44,625 bases of DNA from a virus (IMGVR_UViG_3300037246_000745:1-44625); one strand, 5' to 3'. Counted from the first letter of the stretch, positions 23,256-29,551 are shown. The notes: a model not told the origin generated them from the letters alone. Program-made: numbers and translations.

Positions 23256-23893
23256 CCGACGCGACGATTTGGGAGCGATTGGCCGCACCCTTCCCGGACG
23301 CGTTGGTGGAGCACCTGCCTGAAGCCGCCGGCGCCGGTAGCGCAGCGTACGTGACGATCGCGACTGTCGAGGATCGCCTAGACGAAGTTCTAGGGCCGCA
23401 GGGGTGGAGTTGCGAGTTCCGGGTGATTGCAAGCGAGGGCACGCAGGCCGCAGTCGAATGCACTCTCACAATCGGGAACGTATCAAAGGCAGACGCCGGC
23501 GAGGCAGACTTCGCCGAGCCGTTCAAGGCGGCCTACTCGGACGCACTCAAGCGAGCTGCGCGACGATTTGGAGTGGCGCGGTACCTAGCACAGTCACCGG
23601 ACCAGCCGCGGGTGAAGTTCGCAGGACCGCCATCCTCGAACGTGCAGCCCCCTGAGCCGGACGTGGTGAACGTGCCGCAGCCTGAGCCAGGGGAAGAGGT
23701 GGAGCCTCCCCGCCCAACGGATAAGTTTCTAGCGGACATTAAAGAGTCATGGAGTTACGACCCTGATCAGGTGCTGGACATTCTCGGGATCACGATGGAC
23801 CGCGTGAAGGCGCTGACGCACGACCAGCAGAACCGGGCATGGGCGAAGATTCGCGAGACTGCTGAGACAGTCGACGCAGCGATGCCGTTCTAA
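23252..23893 (+). CDS. Rad52-like single-strand annealing protein
   Basis: It is 213 residues from ATG 23252 (ATGA overlap). Residues 38-113 carry the Rad52/Rad22 family pattern: VEDRLDEVLGPQGWSCEF, a beta-rich middle (AAVECTLTIG), then AYSDALKRAARRFGVARYLA, where the helix contacts the annealed DNA in relatives. The C-terminus (about 165-213) is a separate helical domain after a Pro-rich linker. Such proteins anneal single strands during phage recombination and may support replication. No exonuclease partner is recognised nearby, apart from the PD-(D/E)XK gene at 25544. Confidence 0.75.
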   Translation: MTDATIWERLAAPFPDALVEHLPEAAGAGSAAYVTIATVEDRLDEVLGPQGWSCEFRVIASEGTQAAVECTLTIGNVSKADAGEADFAEPFKAAYSDALKRAARRFGVARYLAQSPDQPRVKFAGPPSSNVQPPEPDVVNVPQPEPGEEVEPPRPTDKFLADIKESWSYDPDQVLDILGITMDRVKALTHDQQNRAWAKIRETAETVDAAMPF

Positions 23894-24075
23894 TGGCTGT
23901 CTGGTATGCAGACGACCGGTCAGTACCCGTAGACGCCATCGGAGAACTGATCACGTGGAAGCGTGTCATCTGCCGCGCGCCGCGGAGCGACAAGTGGCGC
24001 AAGCTGTGCCAGAACTTCATCGTTCCCGGTACTGAGCGCTGCTCCCGCCATCAACCAGGTCAAACAGGGTCATGA
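23893..24075 (+). CDS. 60-residue Cys/His protein
   Basis: ATG 23893 shares a base with the previous stop. Residues such as ICRAP, LCQNF and RCSRHQPG give spaced Cys and His that could bind zinc, in a basic background. The function is unknown. It is coupled by ATGA to a further small frame. Confidence 0.55.
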   Translation: MAVWYADDRSVPVDAIGELITWKRVICRAPRSDKWRKLCQNFIVPGTERCSRHQPGQTGS

Positions 24076-24167
24076 AGCGCCTCACAACCGGGGCGGGAGC
24101 GGAGGAGACAGCAAACCGACTGCTGCTCATTGCGAAATCTGTCGCACATGAGTGTCCAGTCGGATAG
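24072..24167 (+). CDS. 31-residue candidate small ORF
   Basis: ATG 24072 overlaps the previous TGA by ATGA, and the frame ends at TAG 24165-24167. The peptide has an amphipathic helix (AEETANRLLLIAKSVAHE). Support is the overlap alone; no ribosome binding site of its own is visible. It could equally be the 5' part of the structured leader that follows. Confidence 0.35.
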   Translation: MKRLTTGAGAEETANRLLLIAKSVAHECPVG

Positions 24168-24172
24168 CAATG

Positions 24173-24281
24173 GGGGCGTGTGTGGTCGGGACTGCCCACG
24201 CCCCAACATTCACCGTTACCGATGAGGCCCCGGATGGGCTGGGGAGACATTCGGGGCTTCATCAGTGCCGGTGACAAGGAG
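24173..24281 (+). promoter_or_regulatory. Large structured leader of the HTH gene
   Basis: Two strong hairpins precede the regulator. The first is GGGGCGTG (24173-24180)/CACGCCCC (24197-24204). The second has an outer TCACCG (24210-24215)/CGGTGA (24269-24274), a symmetric five-base internal loop, then 16 bp (24221-24236 with 24248-24263, two G-U). It ends two bases before AAGGAG (24276-24281) of the gene at 24287. No T-run follows, so translational control or a ligand-binding RNA is more likely than termination. This is inference from pairing alone. Confidence 0.6.
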
Positions 24282-24286
24282 AATTG

Positions 24287-24541
24287 ATGGTTAGGTTGTT
24301 CCGGTCTCGCGAATCTGGCGTGAGCATCGAGCAGTGGGGGGCGCGCAAGCGGCGGTTCCAGAAGGGGTTGCGGCGGGAGATGAAGCGGCAGGGCTACTCG
24401 TACCGTCAATTGGCAGAGCGGGCTCAGATGGACCACTCCGCTATCTGGCGGATTGCGAAGGGCCAGAGAACGCCAGGTGATGACACTGCTCGGAAGATCG
24501 CTAAGGCGCTCGACGTGCCGCTGGGGGAGCTGATCGCATGA
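24287..24541 (+). CDS. Xre/Cro-family HTH regulator
   Basis: It is 84 residues from ATG 24287, five bases after AAGGAG; the TTG at 24284 is less well placed. The C-terminal 55 residues are a complete HTH_3 domain: YSYRQLAERAQMDHSAIWRI, AKGQRTPG, then DTARKIAKALDVPLGELI. The N-terminus is a basic arm. It likely dimerises on a palindromic operator; the one at 22792 is the best visible target. It lies behind the structured leader and is coupled by ATGA to the next gene. Confidence 0.8.
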   Translation: MVRLFRSRESGVSIEQWGARKRRFQKGLRREMKRQGYSYRQLAERAQMDHSAIWRIAKGQRTPGDDTARKIAKALDVPLGELIA

Positions 24542-24771
24542 CGCAAGCCAAGGGTCGCAGCCGGGAACCGATCGAGATGTTCAACCTGCGCACGCCACTG
24601 GACGCAATCAACCTAGAACTCACCAGGCACTACGTCGCTGTAGCCATGCTCACCATGCTCAAAGCGGATCTGATAGAGGTTCACGCTGACTATGCACCGT
24701 TGACACGTGGCATACAGATATGCAATGATGAGCCGAGGAGGTCACGATGGCACAGATGGCTGAGACGATAA
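24538..24771 (+). CDS. 77-residue hypothetical protein
   Basis: It is coupled to the HTH gene by ATGA. The N-terminus is basic, then come two helices (LDAINLELTRHYVAVAMLTM, LKADLIEVHADY) and a strongly basic C-terminus with RRSRWHRWLRR. The last 25 bases overlap the next gene, and a promoter lies inside its 3' part. The function is unknown. Confidence 0.55.
   Translation: MTQAKGRSREPIEMFNLRTPLDAINLELTRHYVAVAMLTMLKADLIEVHADYAPLTRGIQICNDEPRRSRWHRWLRR
24700..24729 (+). promoter_or_regulatory. Internal promoter
   Basis: TTGACA (24700-24705) is followed after 18 bp by AATGAT (24724-24729), ahead of the strong AGGAGGT of the gene at 24747. A small inverted repeat GCATA/TATGC lies in the spacer and could be an operator. 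Confidence 0.5.
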
Positions 24772-24980
24772 CGCTTCACGATCAAGGGCGGGGTGGCAAT
24801 GAGCTCCACTTGAACACGCGGTGGTTGATGTCGTGGAATGGGCGCGGGGCCGTAGTCGGTATGTCACTTGGGACACAGATCCTGATGGCAATGGAGTTGA
24901 TGGGCGCTCAAAAATCCCACGTCGTCAGGGAGTCCCCCGAGGAAATCATGGCCCTGCTCTACCCCGATCAGGAGGGATGA
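24747..24980 (+). CDS. 77-residue hypothetical protein
   Basis: ATG 24747 follows GAGGAGGT. It has mixed strands and helices, with an acidic end (ESPEEIMALLYPDQEG) and no metal or catalytic motif. It has its own promoter, so it may be expressed separately from the HTH operon. Confidence 0.6.
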   Translation: MAQMAETITLHDQGRGGNELHLNTRWLMSWNGRGAVVGMSLGTQILMAMELMGAQKSHVVRESPEEIMALLYPDQEG

Positions 24981-24981
24981 G

Positions 24982-25149
24982 ATGGGCGCACATCTTCGTT
25001 CGATTGTCGAGCAATGTTCGAAGCCGGGCTGCTCAAGCCGAGCGACGCAGCAACTCTACAACGCACGCAATGCCCCGCTGGAGCGATATTGCAACCAACA
25101 CGCGAAGCCCGCATTGGCCGCCCTCAAGAAGCGAGTACCGAACCAATGA
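24982..25149 (+). CDS. 55-residue zinc-finger-like protein
   Basis: ATG 24982 follows GGAGGGA. Residues QCSKPGCSSRATQQLYNARN and the following YCNQHAKPALAAL give C-x4-C...C-x2-H spacing typical of small phage zinc proteins. It overlaps the next gene by ATGA, which settles both frames; the longer frame open from 25014 is therefore not the real start of the next gene. Confidence 0.65.
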   Translation: MGAHLRSIVEQCSKPGCSSRATQQLYNARNAPLERYCNQHAKPALAALKKRVPNQ

Positions 25150-25547
25150 GATGCCCTACGTGCCATCGATTCTCGGTCAGGACCAATGGTGAAGCTGGGC
25201 GTGAGTGCGCGCTGGGCCATCGGTGGACACACCCGTATCGCCCCGGCACCGACATCGCGCGAACGACTGACCCAGAGACGAGTAAGTTAGCGGCTGAGCG
25301 GATTACAGTTACGGGCGCCAGAGCTAGCCAGAAGGCGCGCATCCTCGAGGCCGTCACTCACCACCCCGGACGCATTCGTGCAGAGGTGGCGGAGATTACG
25401 GGAATGACCGAGTACCAGGTGAGCAAGCGTGTCTCGGATCTGGTGAGCGGCGGCGATGTGGTGTACGGCACCGCTCGGGATGGACAACAGACGATCTGGC
25501 TGCCCGAGACTAGCGCACCCCTACCGGGACAGGAGCGGCTGCTGTGA
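25146..25547 (+). CDS. Zinc ribbon plus winged-helix protein
   Basis: It is 133 residues from ATG 25146. The N-terminus is a ribbon with CPTCHRFSVRT and CALGHRWTHP. Residues 60-125 are a winged helix: SQKARILEAVTHHPGRIRAE, VAEITGMTEYQVSKRVSDL, then a wing DVVYGTARDGQQTIW. The pattern fits phage transcription regulators or replication-origin binding proteins. It precedes the resolvase-like nuclease, with a GTGA overlap. Confidence 0.7.
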   Translation: MRCPTCHRFSVRTNGEAGRECALGHRWTHPYRPGTDIARTTDPETSKLAAERITVTGARASQKARILEAVTHHPGRIRAEVAEITGMTEYQVSKRVSDLVSGGDVVYGTARDGQQTIWLPETSAPLPGQERLL

Positions 25548-25849
25548 GCAAGTCCAGCATCGGTCGCAACTCCCGATCCCGCGGTCACGCGTTCGAGCGG
25601 ATCGTGGCGGAGTTGTTCGAGGGCTACCGCACCGGCTCAGACCAGGGCGGCAAGCACGGCGACGTGCAGACCACTACTGCGGTCATCGAGTGCAAGAGCC
25701 ACACCGGTCCCGTACCGAAGTGGATTGCGGACGCCATGACGCAAGCGATCGAAGCTGGTGAGGCGACGGGGAAAGAGCCGACGACGGTTCACGGCTGGGC
25801 GCGTCCCGGCCACCCTCGCGAGGTGTACGAAATTAGGAGAATCGCATGA
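25544..25849 (+). CDS. PD-(D/E)XK nuclease, Holliday-junction resolvase-like
   Basis: It is 101 residues from GTG 25544. It has the small-resolvase core: SRGHAFERIVAELFEGYRTG (Glu18), then HGDVQ (Asp40) and VIECKSH (Glu49, Lys51), the D...ExK active site. The length fits archaeal Hjc-like or phage resolvases. It would process recombination or replication intermediates, possibly before packaging, and pairs functionally with the Rad52-like protein. The assignment is from motif only. Confidence 0.7.
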   Translation: MSKSSIGRNSRSRGHAFERIVAELFEGYRTGSDQGGKHGDVQTTTAVIECKSHTGPVPKWIADAMTQAIEAGEATGKEPTTVHGWARPGHPREVYEIRRIA

Positions 25850-26166
25850 CAGACGAATGGGTGTTGCACGATTCTGAGTACGTGCGAGTGGATCTGCTGA
25901 AGAATCGGGCTTACGAGATGCGCGCCAAATTCGATCTGCTGTTCGATGAAATCCCGGGGTCGCTTCGCGCAACTGAACAGCAGGTGAGGGGCGCCCGCGG
26001 AGCTGACGATCCTGCGTGGCTGACTAAGCATCTACGCTGGCGCGGTTGTGTAGTCGCCAAGCCGTACGGATTCCCGATGTGGGTGCGCTGTCCGAACACA
26101 CCGACAGAGACGGGCTATTGCAAGTCACACAGGATGGTGCGGGAACGCCGTGCGGCTGCGGACTGA
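25846..26166 (+). CDS. 106-residue hypothetical protein
   Basis: ATG 25846 overlaps by ATGA. It has an acidic N-terminus (DEWVLHDSEYVRVDLLK) and helical middle, then a C-terminal Cys/His segment (RWRGCVVA, VRCPNT, YCKSHRM) that may bind zinc. The function is unknown. It lies between two nuclease genes. Confidence 0.6.
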   Translation: MTDEWVLHDSEYVRVDLLKNRAYEMRAKFDLLFDEIPGSLRATEQQVRGARGADDPAWLTKHLRWRGCVVAKPYGFPMWVRCPNTPTETGYCKSHRMVRERRAAAD

Positions 26167-26528
26167 TGAAGCGCTCGAGGATGTCTCGCGGCACCAAGCA
26201 GATGAAACGGGGCCGGCCAAACCCGGTCAGCAAGAGGAGGCAACGTGTCAACAGAGACTATCGTCGATTTAGAGAAGATTACCTGGGAGCGCATCCATTC
26301 TGCGAAATCCGCCGTAGCGGATGCCTTCGGCGTGCCACTGAACTTCATCACATACTCAGTCGAGGGCGGAGCGGACGAGATTCGGATCTCGTGGACCCTG
26401 ACAACGTCCTCGCGGGCTGCCGAAACTGCCACGATTGGATCGAAACCCATCGATCAGAATCACTCAAGCTAGGCTGGCTCAAGTCTGCACGTACAGATGA
26501 AGAGCGGGAATACGAGAGGAAGGCGTAG
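26166..26528 (+). CDS. HNH endonuclease
   Basis: It is 120 residues from ATG 26166 (TGATG). It has a basic N-terminus (KRSRMSRGTKQMKRGRP) and an HNH/ββα-metal core: FCEIRRSGCLRRATELHHIL, with the HH pair near residue 64, NVLAGCRNCHDWIETH near 82-97, and the Cys pairs of the zinc-supported HNH type. Such proteins often lie near terminase genes and assist packaging, or act as homing enzymes. A second open frame lies inside it; see 26245. Confidence 0.8.
   Translation: MKRSRMSRGTKQMKRGRPNPVSKRRQRVNRDYRRFREDYLGAHPFCEIRRSGCLRRATELHHILSRGRSGRDSDLVDPDNVLAGCRNCHDWIETHRSESLKLGWLKSARTDEEREYERKA
26245..26472 (+). CDS. Alternative frame inside the HNH gene (candidate overlapping gene)
   Basis: GTG 26245 lies five bases after AGAGGAGG and opens a 75-residue frame wholly within the HNH gene. 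The first 50 residues look protein-like (STETIVDLEKITWERIHSAK, GVPLNFITYSVEGGADEIRI), while the tail is Thr/Ser-rich and low in information. The ribosome binding site is itself constrained because it encodes Lys-Arg-Arg-Gln of the HNH protein, so it may be fortuitous. Confidence 0.3.
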   Translation: MSTETIVDLEKITWERIHSAKSAVADAFGVPLNFITYSVEGGADEIRISWTLTTSSRAAETATIGSKPIDQNHSS

Positions 26529-26741
26529 ATGCTGACACCACGAGATGTATTCGCGGCTGGGGCGGCACGTCGGGAGATGGCTCTTGAACGGGTGAAGGAG
26601 CGGCGAGGGCCGTACAAGGAGGCACGAGCCGATCTGGTTGCAGCCATGGGGGATCGAGACGGGGAGACGAGAGCAATGGTGGATCGTTTTGAACATGCCG
26701 CGATTGCCCTTGCATCGGCAAAGGGCGCGGCTCAACGATGA
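26529..26741 (+). CDS. 70-residue helical protein
   Basis: ATG 26529 directly follows the HNH stop. It is charged and Ala/Arg/Glu-rich, predicted all-helical (AARREMALERVKERRGPYKE, then MVDRFEHAAIALASAKGAA). No family is recognised. Confidence 0.6.
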   Translation: MLTPRDVFAAGAARREMALERVKERRGPYKEARADLVAAMGDRDGETRAMVDRFEHAAIALASAKGAAQR

Positions 26742-26766
26742 CGCAGGTAGAACAGGTGGCCGACTG

Positions 26767-26814
26767 ATGTGGCTCTCATTTCGGATCTGGCTGCTGCGGT
26801 GGTTCCCGCGATGA
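26767..26814 (+). CDS. 15-residue Trp/Arg-rich micro-ORF in a chain of three
   Basis: MWLSFRIWLLRWFPR lies between ORFs of 9 codons (26738-26767) and 7 codons (26811-26834). Each start overlaps the previous stop (ATGA, TGATG, ATGA), and the last TAG abuts ATG 26835. The peptide is amphipathic and cationic, like membrane-active peptides. Ribosomes may pass through the chain by termination-reinitiation. Real translation is unproven. Confidence 0.3.
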   Translation: MWLSFRIWLLRWFPR

Positions 26815-26834
26815 CTGAACAGGGGGTGAAGTAG

Positions 26835-26981
26835 ATGGCTGACTGGGCCGAGTGGTGGATGCTGTTGGCGTACCTTGGTGGTGGTCTGTCGGGGGCATAC
26901 CTCGGGTGGGAGCTGTCGAAGCTGGTGGATCGATCAGATGCTTGGATCAAGCGCGTGATTTGGAGGAAAACCCGTGACTGA
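26835..26981 (+). CDS. 48-residue membrane protein
   Basis: ATG 26835 follows a TAG directly. One transmembrane segment (WMLLAYLGGGLSGAYLGWEL) is followed by a basic end (IKRVIWRKTRD). The final part holds TTTGGAGG, which acts as the ribosome binding site for the next gene. It may be a small inner-membrane effector; it is unrecognised. Confidence 0.55.
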   Translation: MADWAEWWMLLAYLGGGLSGAYLGWELSKLVDRSDAWIKRVIWRKTRD

Positions 26982-27201
26982 ATCCACAGAGCGATACGAC
27001 GCAGTGCTGGATATCGTGACAGAGGCAATGCAGCACGCGAAAGAGGGGCGGCACATTGGACTGCGAAGCCACGATGCAACTGAGGCCATTATGGATCTCA
27101 TCAGCCAAGAGGTGCGGGCCGCAGAGTGTGCCGATTGCCAGCAGGTGCATTCGTTCCATGCGAGCAGCCCCTTCGAGGCACTGAGCGCGGAGGCCCCGTG
27201 A
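26974..27201 (+). CDS. 75-residue hypothetical protein
   Basis: GTG 26974 follows TGGAGG and overlaps the previous gene by 8 bp. The helical N-terminus contains HAKEGRHIGLRSHDATEAIM and there is a CADCQQVH metal-binding-like pair near residue 52. The function is unknown. Confidence 0.6.
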   Translation: MTESTERYDAVLDIVTEAMQHAKEGRHIGLRSHDATEAIMDLISQEVRAAECADCQQVHSFHASSPFEALSAEAP

Positions 27202-27437
27202 TGACTACAGAGCGTGAAGAGCCCCGAGTCCCACCAGAGGACGCAGAGAGGGCAGTGAGGGCGTGGGCGAAAGACTCACTGCTGTTGCTACACCCCGACG
27301 AACACGATCACGTCATCGATTCCATGTCCCGATTCGTTGCTGACTATGCCGCAGAGCGTGAGGCAGCAGCAGTGGAGGCGTACAAGGCGGAGCAGCGAGA
27401 ACTCGAAGCCACGTATGACCGGATTCGTGATGAATAG
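27201..27437 (+). CDS. 78-residue acidic helical protein
   Basis: It is read from ATG 27201 in TGATG; the in-frame start at 27126 lies inside the previous gene. It is Glu/Ala/Arg-rich and almost fully helical (FVADYAAEREAAAVEAYKAE). No motif is seen. Confidence 0.6.
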   Translation: MTTEREEPRVPPEDAERAVRAWAKDSLLLLHPDEHDHVIDSMSRFVADYAAEREAAAVEAYKAEQRELEATYDRIRDE

Positions 27438-27738
27438 CACCCCCACCGTCACCCGCTGCGAATGGTGGGTGAACACGACGAAACAGGTGCTCGATGCGAG
27501 CGTGGACCGTTGCCCCTACCCCATTAGAGAGGTCGAGCTAGACGGGCTGTGCGTAGTGTGCGACTACGGTGAAGCGGTAATTCTTCACGGAGCGGGGCCG
27601 TTCATGGAGCCAGACCACCCGTATCAACCAGGGACGGAGTGGCAGCACTGGACGAACATTAAAACGCTGTACGGCCAGACGATCACCCGCGTCATCACAG
27701 ACGAAGAGGCAGGGCACCCACCGGAGCCACCAGCATGA
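27430..27738 (+). CDS. 102-residue Cys-containing protein
   Basis: ATG 27430 overlaps the previous gene by 8 bp; the in-frame upstream extension to 27337 is not needed. It has RCEWW, RCPYP and LCVVCDYGE cysteines in the first half and an acidic Pro-rich end. It is probably a small zinc protein; the function is unknown. Confidence 0.6.
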   Translation: MNSTPTVTRCEWWVNTTKQVLDASVDRCPYPIREVELDGLCVVCDYGEAVILHGAGPFMEPDHPYQPGTEWQHWTNIKTLYGQTITRVITDEEAGHPPEPPA

Positions 27739-27902
27739 CGAAATCAAGGGCTGATCGCGCACTGGATCGTCTGGCCGATGACGCGTACCACGTTGACTAT
27801 GGCAGGCGTAGGGAAGACGAGGACATGGCGGCAGACATCACGTTGATCCGAAGTTCGTTCAAGCGGCGGGCGGAGCCACCACCGGGGCCTAGATTGGTGT
27901 GA
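27735..27902 (+). CDS. 55-residue hypothetical protein
   Basis: ATG 27735 overlaps by ATGA. It is a basic and acidic mixed helix (RADRALDRLADDAYHVDYGR) with a Pro-rich tail. Support is overlap and codon phase only. Confidence 0.5.
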   Translation: MTKSRADRALDRLADDAYHVDYGRRREDEDMAADITLIRSSFKRRAEPPPGPRLV

Positions 27903-27908
27903 TACGCT
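27903..27908 (+). promoter_or_regulatory. -10-like box with a leaderless-type spacing
   Basis: TACGCT ends seven bases before ATG 27916, where no ribosome binding site exists. No clear -35 is seen. It is offered as a possible leaderless start, together with 20378 and 29540. Confidence 0.3.
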
Positions 27909-27915
27909 CTGAGCC

Positions 27916-28137
27916 ATGTCGAGATGCCCGAAGTGCGGAACCCTGGCCGACTCATTCCCACGCGACGAGATGATCATCTGCATCGACGGGCACACTACGT
28001 ATCTCAGAGACGGGAAGTGGCGCCAGGCCGAGCTCGCTACCGAGCAGCCGGCCAAGCGCCAACCCTCACGCCGCTCCGAGGGGGTCCGCCTGTCCCGGGA
28101 GCGTTTCGGCTGGCAAGGCCGACGCAACTGGGCTTAG
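27916..28137 (+). CDS. Zinc-ribbon protein, last gene of the rightward early block
   Basis: This 73-residue protein starts SRCPKCGTLADSF with a later Cys/His (ICIDGH), then a basic tail (RRSEGVRLSRERFGWQGRR) likely to bind nucleic acid. It ends tail-to-tail with the leftward HTH gene, the two stops overlapping (28134-28137). Confidence 0.6.
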   Translation: MSRCPKCGTLADSFPRDEMIICIDGHTTYLRDGKWRQAELATEQPAKRQPSRRSEGVRLSRERFGWQGRRNWA

Positions 28138-28316
28138 CCCGCGTAACGTCTCAACCGTTCCTCGATAGGCTCCACGGTCCTGATCATGATGGGGAAACCG
28201 TAATCGCTAGCTAGCCAGTGGTCCACGGTAGAGGGAGCAACCTCCAGCGCAGCCGCGAGCGAGCGATTCGTGTACCCGTTGGCAGTCATCCACCATCGCA
28301 GCTCGCTAGGCGTCAC
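28134..28316 (-). CDS. Small HTH protein, last gene of the leftward operon
   Basis: It is 60 residues from GTG at 28316. It is a compact helix-turn-helix (NRSLAAALEVAPSTVDHWLA) preceded by PSELRWWMTANGY, as in minimal Cro/Xre-like or excisionase-type DNA-binding proteins. Its start overlaps the end of the 44-residue gene. With the regulator at 24287 it may form a two-repressor switch. Confidence 0.65.
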   Translation of the reverse strand: MTPSELRWWMTANGYTNRSLAAALEVAPSTVDHWLASDYGFPIMIRTVEPIEERLRRYAG

Positions 28317-28440
28317 GAGTCACCCCGATCCGCTTCAGAATTGCTTCAGCCATCTTGTGATCGATCAACTCTCGCGAGTAACAATCGTCGGCGTGCGGGT
28401 CCTGGTCGATGTTGATGCGGCAGTGAATACAAATTATCAT
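28306..28440 (-). CDS. 44-residue Cys/His peptide
   Basis: ATG at 28440 overlaps the upstream stop (ATGA), and TAG at 28306-28308 lies inside the HTH gene start. It has IICIHCRINID and a later HADDCYSRELIDHK: C-x2-C and C/H residues of a possible zinc site. The same C-I-H-C opening occurs in other small proteins here. Confidence 0.55.
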   Translation of the reverse strand: MIICIHCRINIDQDPHADDCYSRELIDHKMAEAILKRIGVTRDA

Positions 28441-28643
28441 CGTGAGGCCAGTCCATCGAGCATTGCGTCAACGATGCAATCAGAGCAGATTCGGATCTCC
28501 TGTGAGGTGTGTGGCCGACTTGCGATCGGTGCTTTGTCGTCATAGCGCCACGCCCAGAACGCCGGCGCTCGCAGACTACACAGCTCGCACAATGGTTTAT
28601 CAGCCAGATCCGCCCGTCGTAACGATTCCAGTTCGCGTATCAC
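28437..28643 (-). CDS. 68-residue zinc-ribbon protein
   Basis: GTG at 28643 has a strong GGAGGAGGT just upstream. Two Cys pairs, CELC near residue 18 and CSDC near 53, frame a Trp/Arg-rich middle, giving a four-cysteine ribbon. It overlaps its neighbours on both sides by 4 bp. The function is unknown. Confidence 0.65.
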   Translation of the reverse strand: MIRELESLRRADLADKPLCELCSLRAPAFWAWRYDDKAPIASRPHTSQEIRICSDCIVDAMLDGLASR

Positions 28644-28744
28644 GGTGTACCTCCTCCGACTCCTAATGCACTCAGCAGCACCACGGCACCCGCGGCCACT
28701 CCCCCCAGGGAGAGAATGACCACGGCTTCCCAGAAATTACGCAC
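28640..28744 (-). CDS. 34-residue single-TM microprotein
   Basis: GTG at 28744 lies in the end of the upstream gene, and TGA at 28640-28642 overlaps the next GTG (GTGA). It has one hydrophobic helix (AVVILSLGGVAAGAVVLLSA). It is supported by overlap on both sides and lies between two translated genes of the same operon. The function is unknown. Confidence 0.5.
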   Translation of the reverse strand: MRNFWEAVVILSLGGVAAGAVVLLSALGVGGGTP

Positions 28745-29180
28745 TGGCGGTTCCTAGCTGCGCTGCGCGCGTGTGTGCCTTGCCAGCGGTCGACCATTCG
28801 CCGAAGTCCCCGACCGTCTCGATTGAGCCGTCTGGGAGCGCCTCACGGACTGAGTAGCGCCGGATGCCGTCAGGTCCGCGCTCACTCGTGACGAAGTAGC
28901 GACCGGCAACCAGTACGCCGAGGATGCGCGTACGGAAAAATCGCATCGTGTCAGTGCTGAACCAGTAGCTGCCGACTTCCTCGTTACGCTCGCGAACGTC
29001 GGCCATCGTCTCGAACCCGTGCAAATCCTCGAACGGACATCGGCCAGCCGGCGTGGGAGTGATGGAAGTAATCCGCCCATCGTCCCAGGAGCGCCCGCAA
29101 GCGCCACAAGTCGCAATGTCGATCGCACCCCCTGCGCTCACCTTGCGTCGTGTCTTTACGTCGATCAGTTGCTGTTCCAT
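28737..29180 (-). CDS. 147-residue zinc-containing protein
   Basis: ATG at 29180 follows AGGAGGT. The N-terminal part has CGACGRSWDDGR and a later RCPFEDLHG, a split C/H metal site. The C-terminal half is beta-rich (ILGVLVAGRYFVTSERGPDG). It is the largest gene of the leftward operon. No family is recognised. Confidence 0.6.
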   Translation of the reverse strand: MEQQLIDVKTRRKVSAGGAIDIATCGACGRSWDDGRITSITPTPAGRCPFEDLHGFETMADVRERNEEVGSYWFSTDTMRFFRTRILGVLVAGRYFVTSERGPDGIRRYSVREALPDGSIETVGDFGEWSTAGKAHTRAAQLGTASA

Positions 29181-29255
29181 CTCATACCTCCTATGTACGA
29201 CCTATACAGCCGCGCCCAGGTCCTGAACCAGGAATTCAGGACGTGAGCGCGAATG

Positions 29256-29444
29256 CTAGGCGAGATCCGAAGGGAGTATTTGCCATCGCGGAGCGTGCTG
29301 CGGCAGTGGACAGATCCCCGCCCCATTTGCGCGCGTGATTGTCGTGATGCGGACACTGACGCGATTCGGATACGAGGACGGCCCCTCGACAATGCCGCGG
29401 AATGTGCTGGTACCTCGGGTGAACGTAACCTCGATTGTCATCAT
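29256..29444 (-). CDS. 62-residue protein, first gene of the leftward operon
   Basis: ATG at 29444, or the ATG codon directly after it (29441), follows AGGAGG; the second gives the better spacing of six bases. It has two or three strands (TIEVTFTRGTSTFRGIVEG, RVSVRITTI), then a basic Pro-rich tail. An in-frame extension upstream of the ribosome binding site is ignored. The function is unknown. Confidence 0.55.
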   Translation of the reverse strand: MMTIEVTFTRGTSTFRGIVEGPSSYPNRVSVRITTITRANGAGICPLPQHAPRWQILPSDLA

Positions 29445-29459
29445 GTTCCTCCTGGATGC

Positions 29460-29488
29460 AGTATCGGCTGCCCTCATAACAAGGGCAA
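29460..29488 (-). promoter_or_regulatory. Leftward promoter
   Basis: On the - strand, TTGCCC (29488-29483) and GATACT (29465-29460) are spaced by 17 bp, directly upstream of the AGGAGG of the first leftward gene. It is divergent from the terminase promoter about 30 bp away. Confidence 0.5.
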
Positions 29489-29516
29489 GTCCCTCAGGCT
29501 CACACATCCCGCACAC

Positions 29517-29545
29517 TTGATCTAGGTGTAGGAGTCAGAGACGAT
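29517..29545 (+). promoter_or_regulatory. Weak promoter of the terminase/late operon
   Basis: TTGATC (29517-29522), a 17-bp spacer and GACGAT (29540-29545) end six bases before ATG 29552. The only RBS-like GGAG (29531) is too far, so a leaderless mRNA is possible. The -10 is poor, as expected for a late promoter that needs an activator. Confidence 0.35.
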
Positions 29546-29551
29546 TCGCGT

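Noticed and set aside
25014-25145. N-terminal extension of the zinc-ribbon/winged-helix protein
   Set aside because: The ATGA junction with the 55-residue gene at 24982-25149 and the C-P-T-C start favour ATG 25146; the extension would be a second frame of a real gene.
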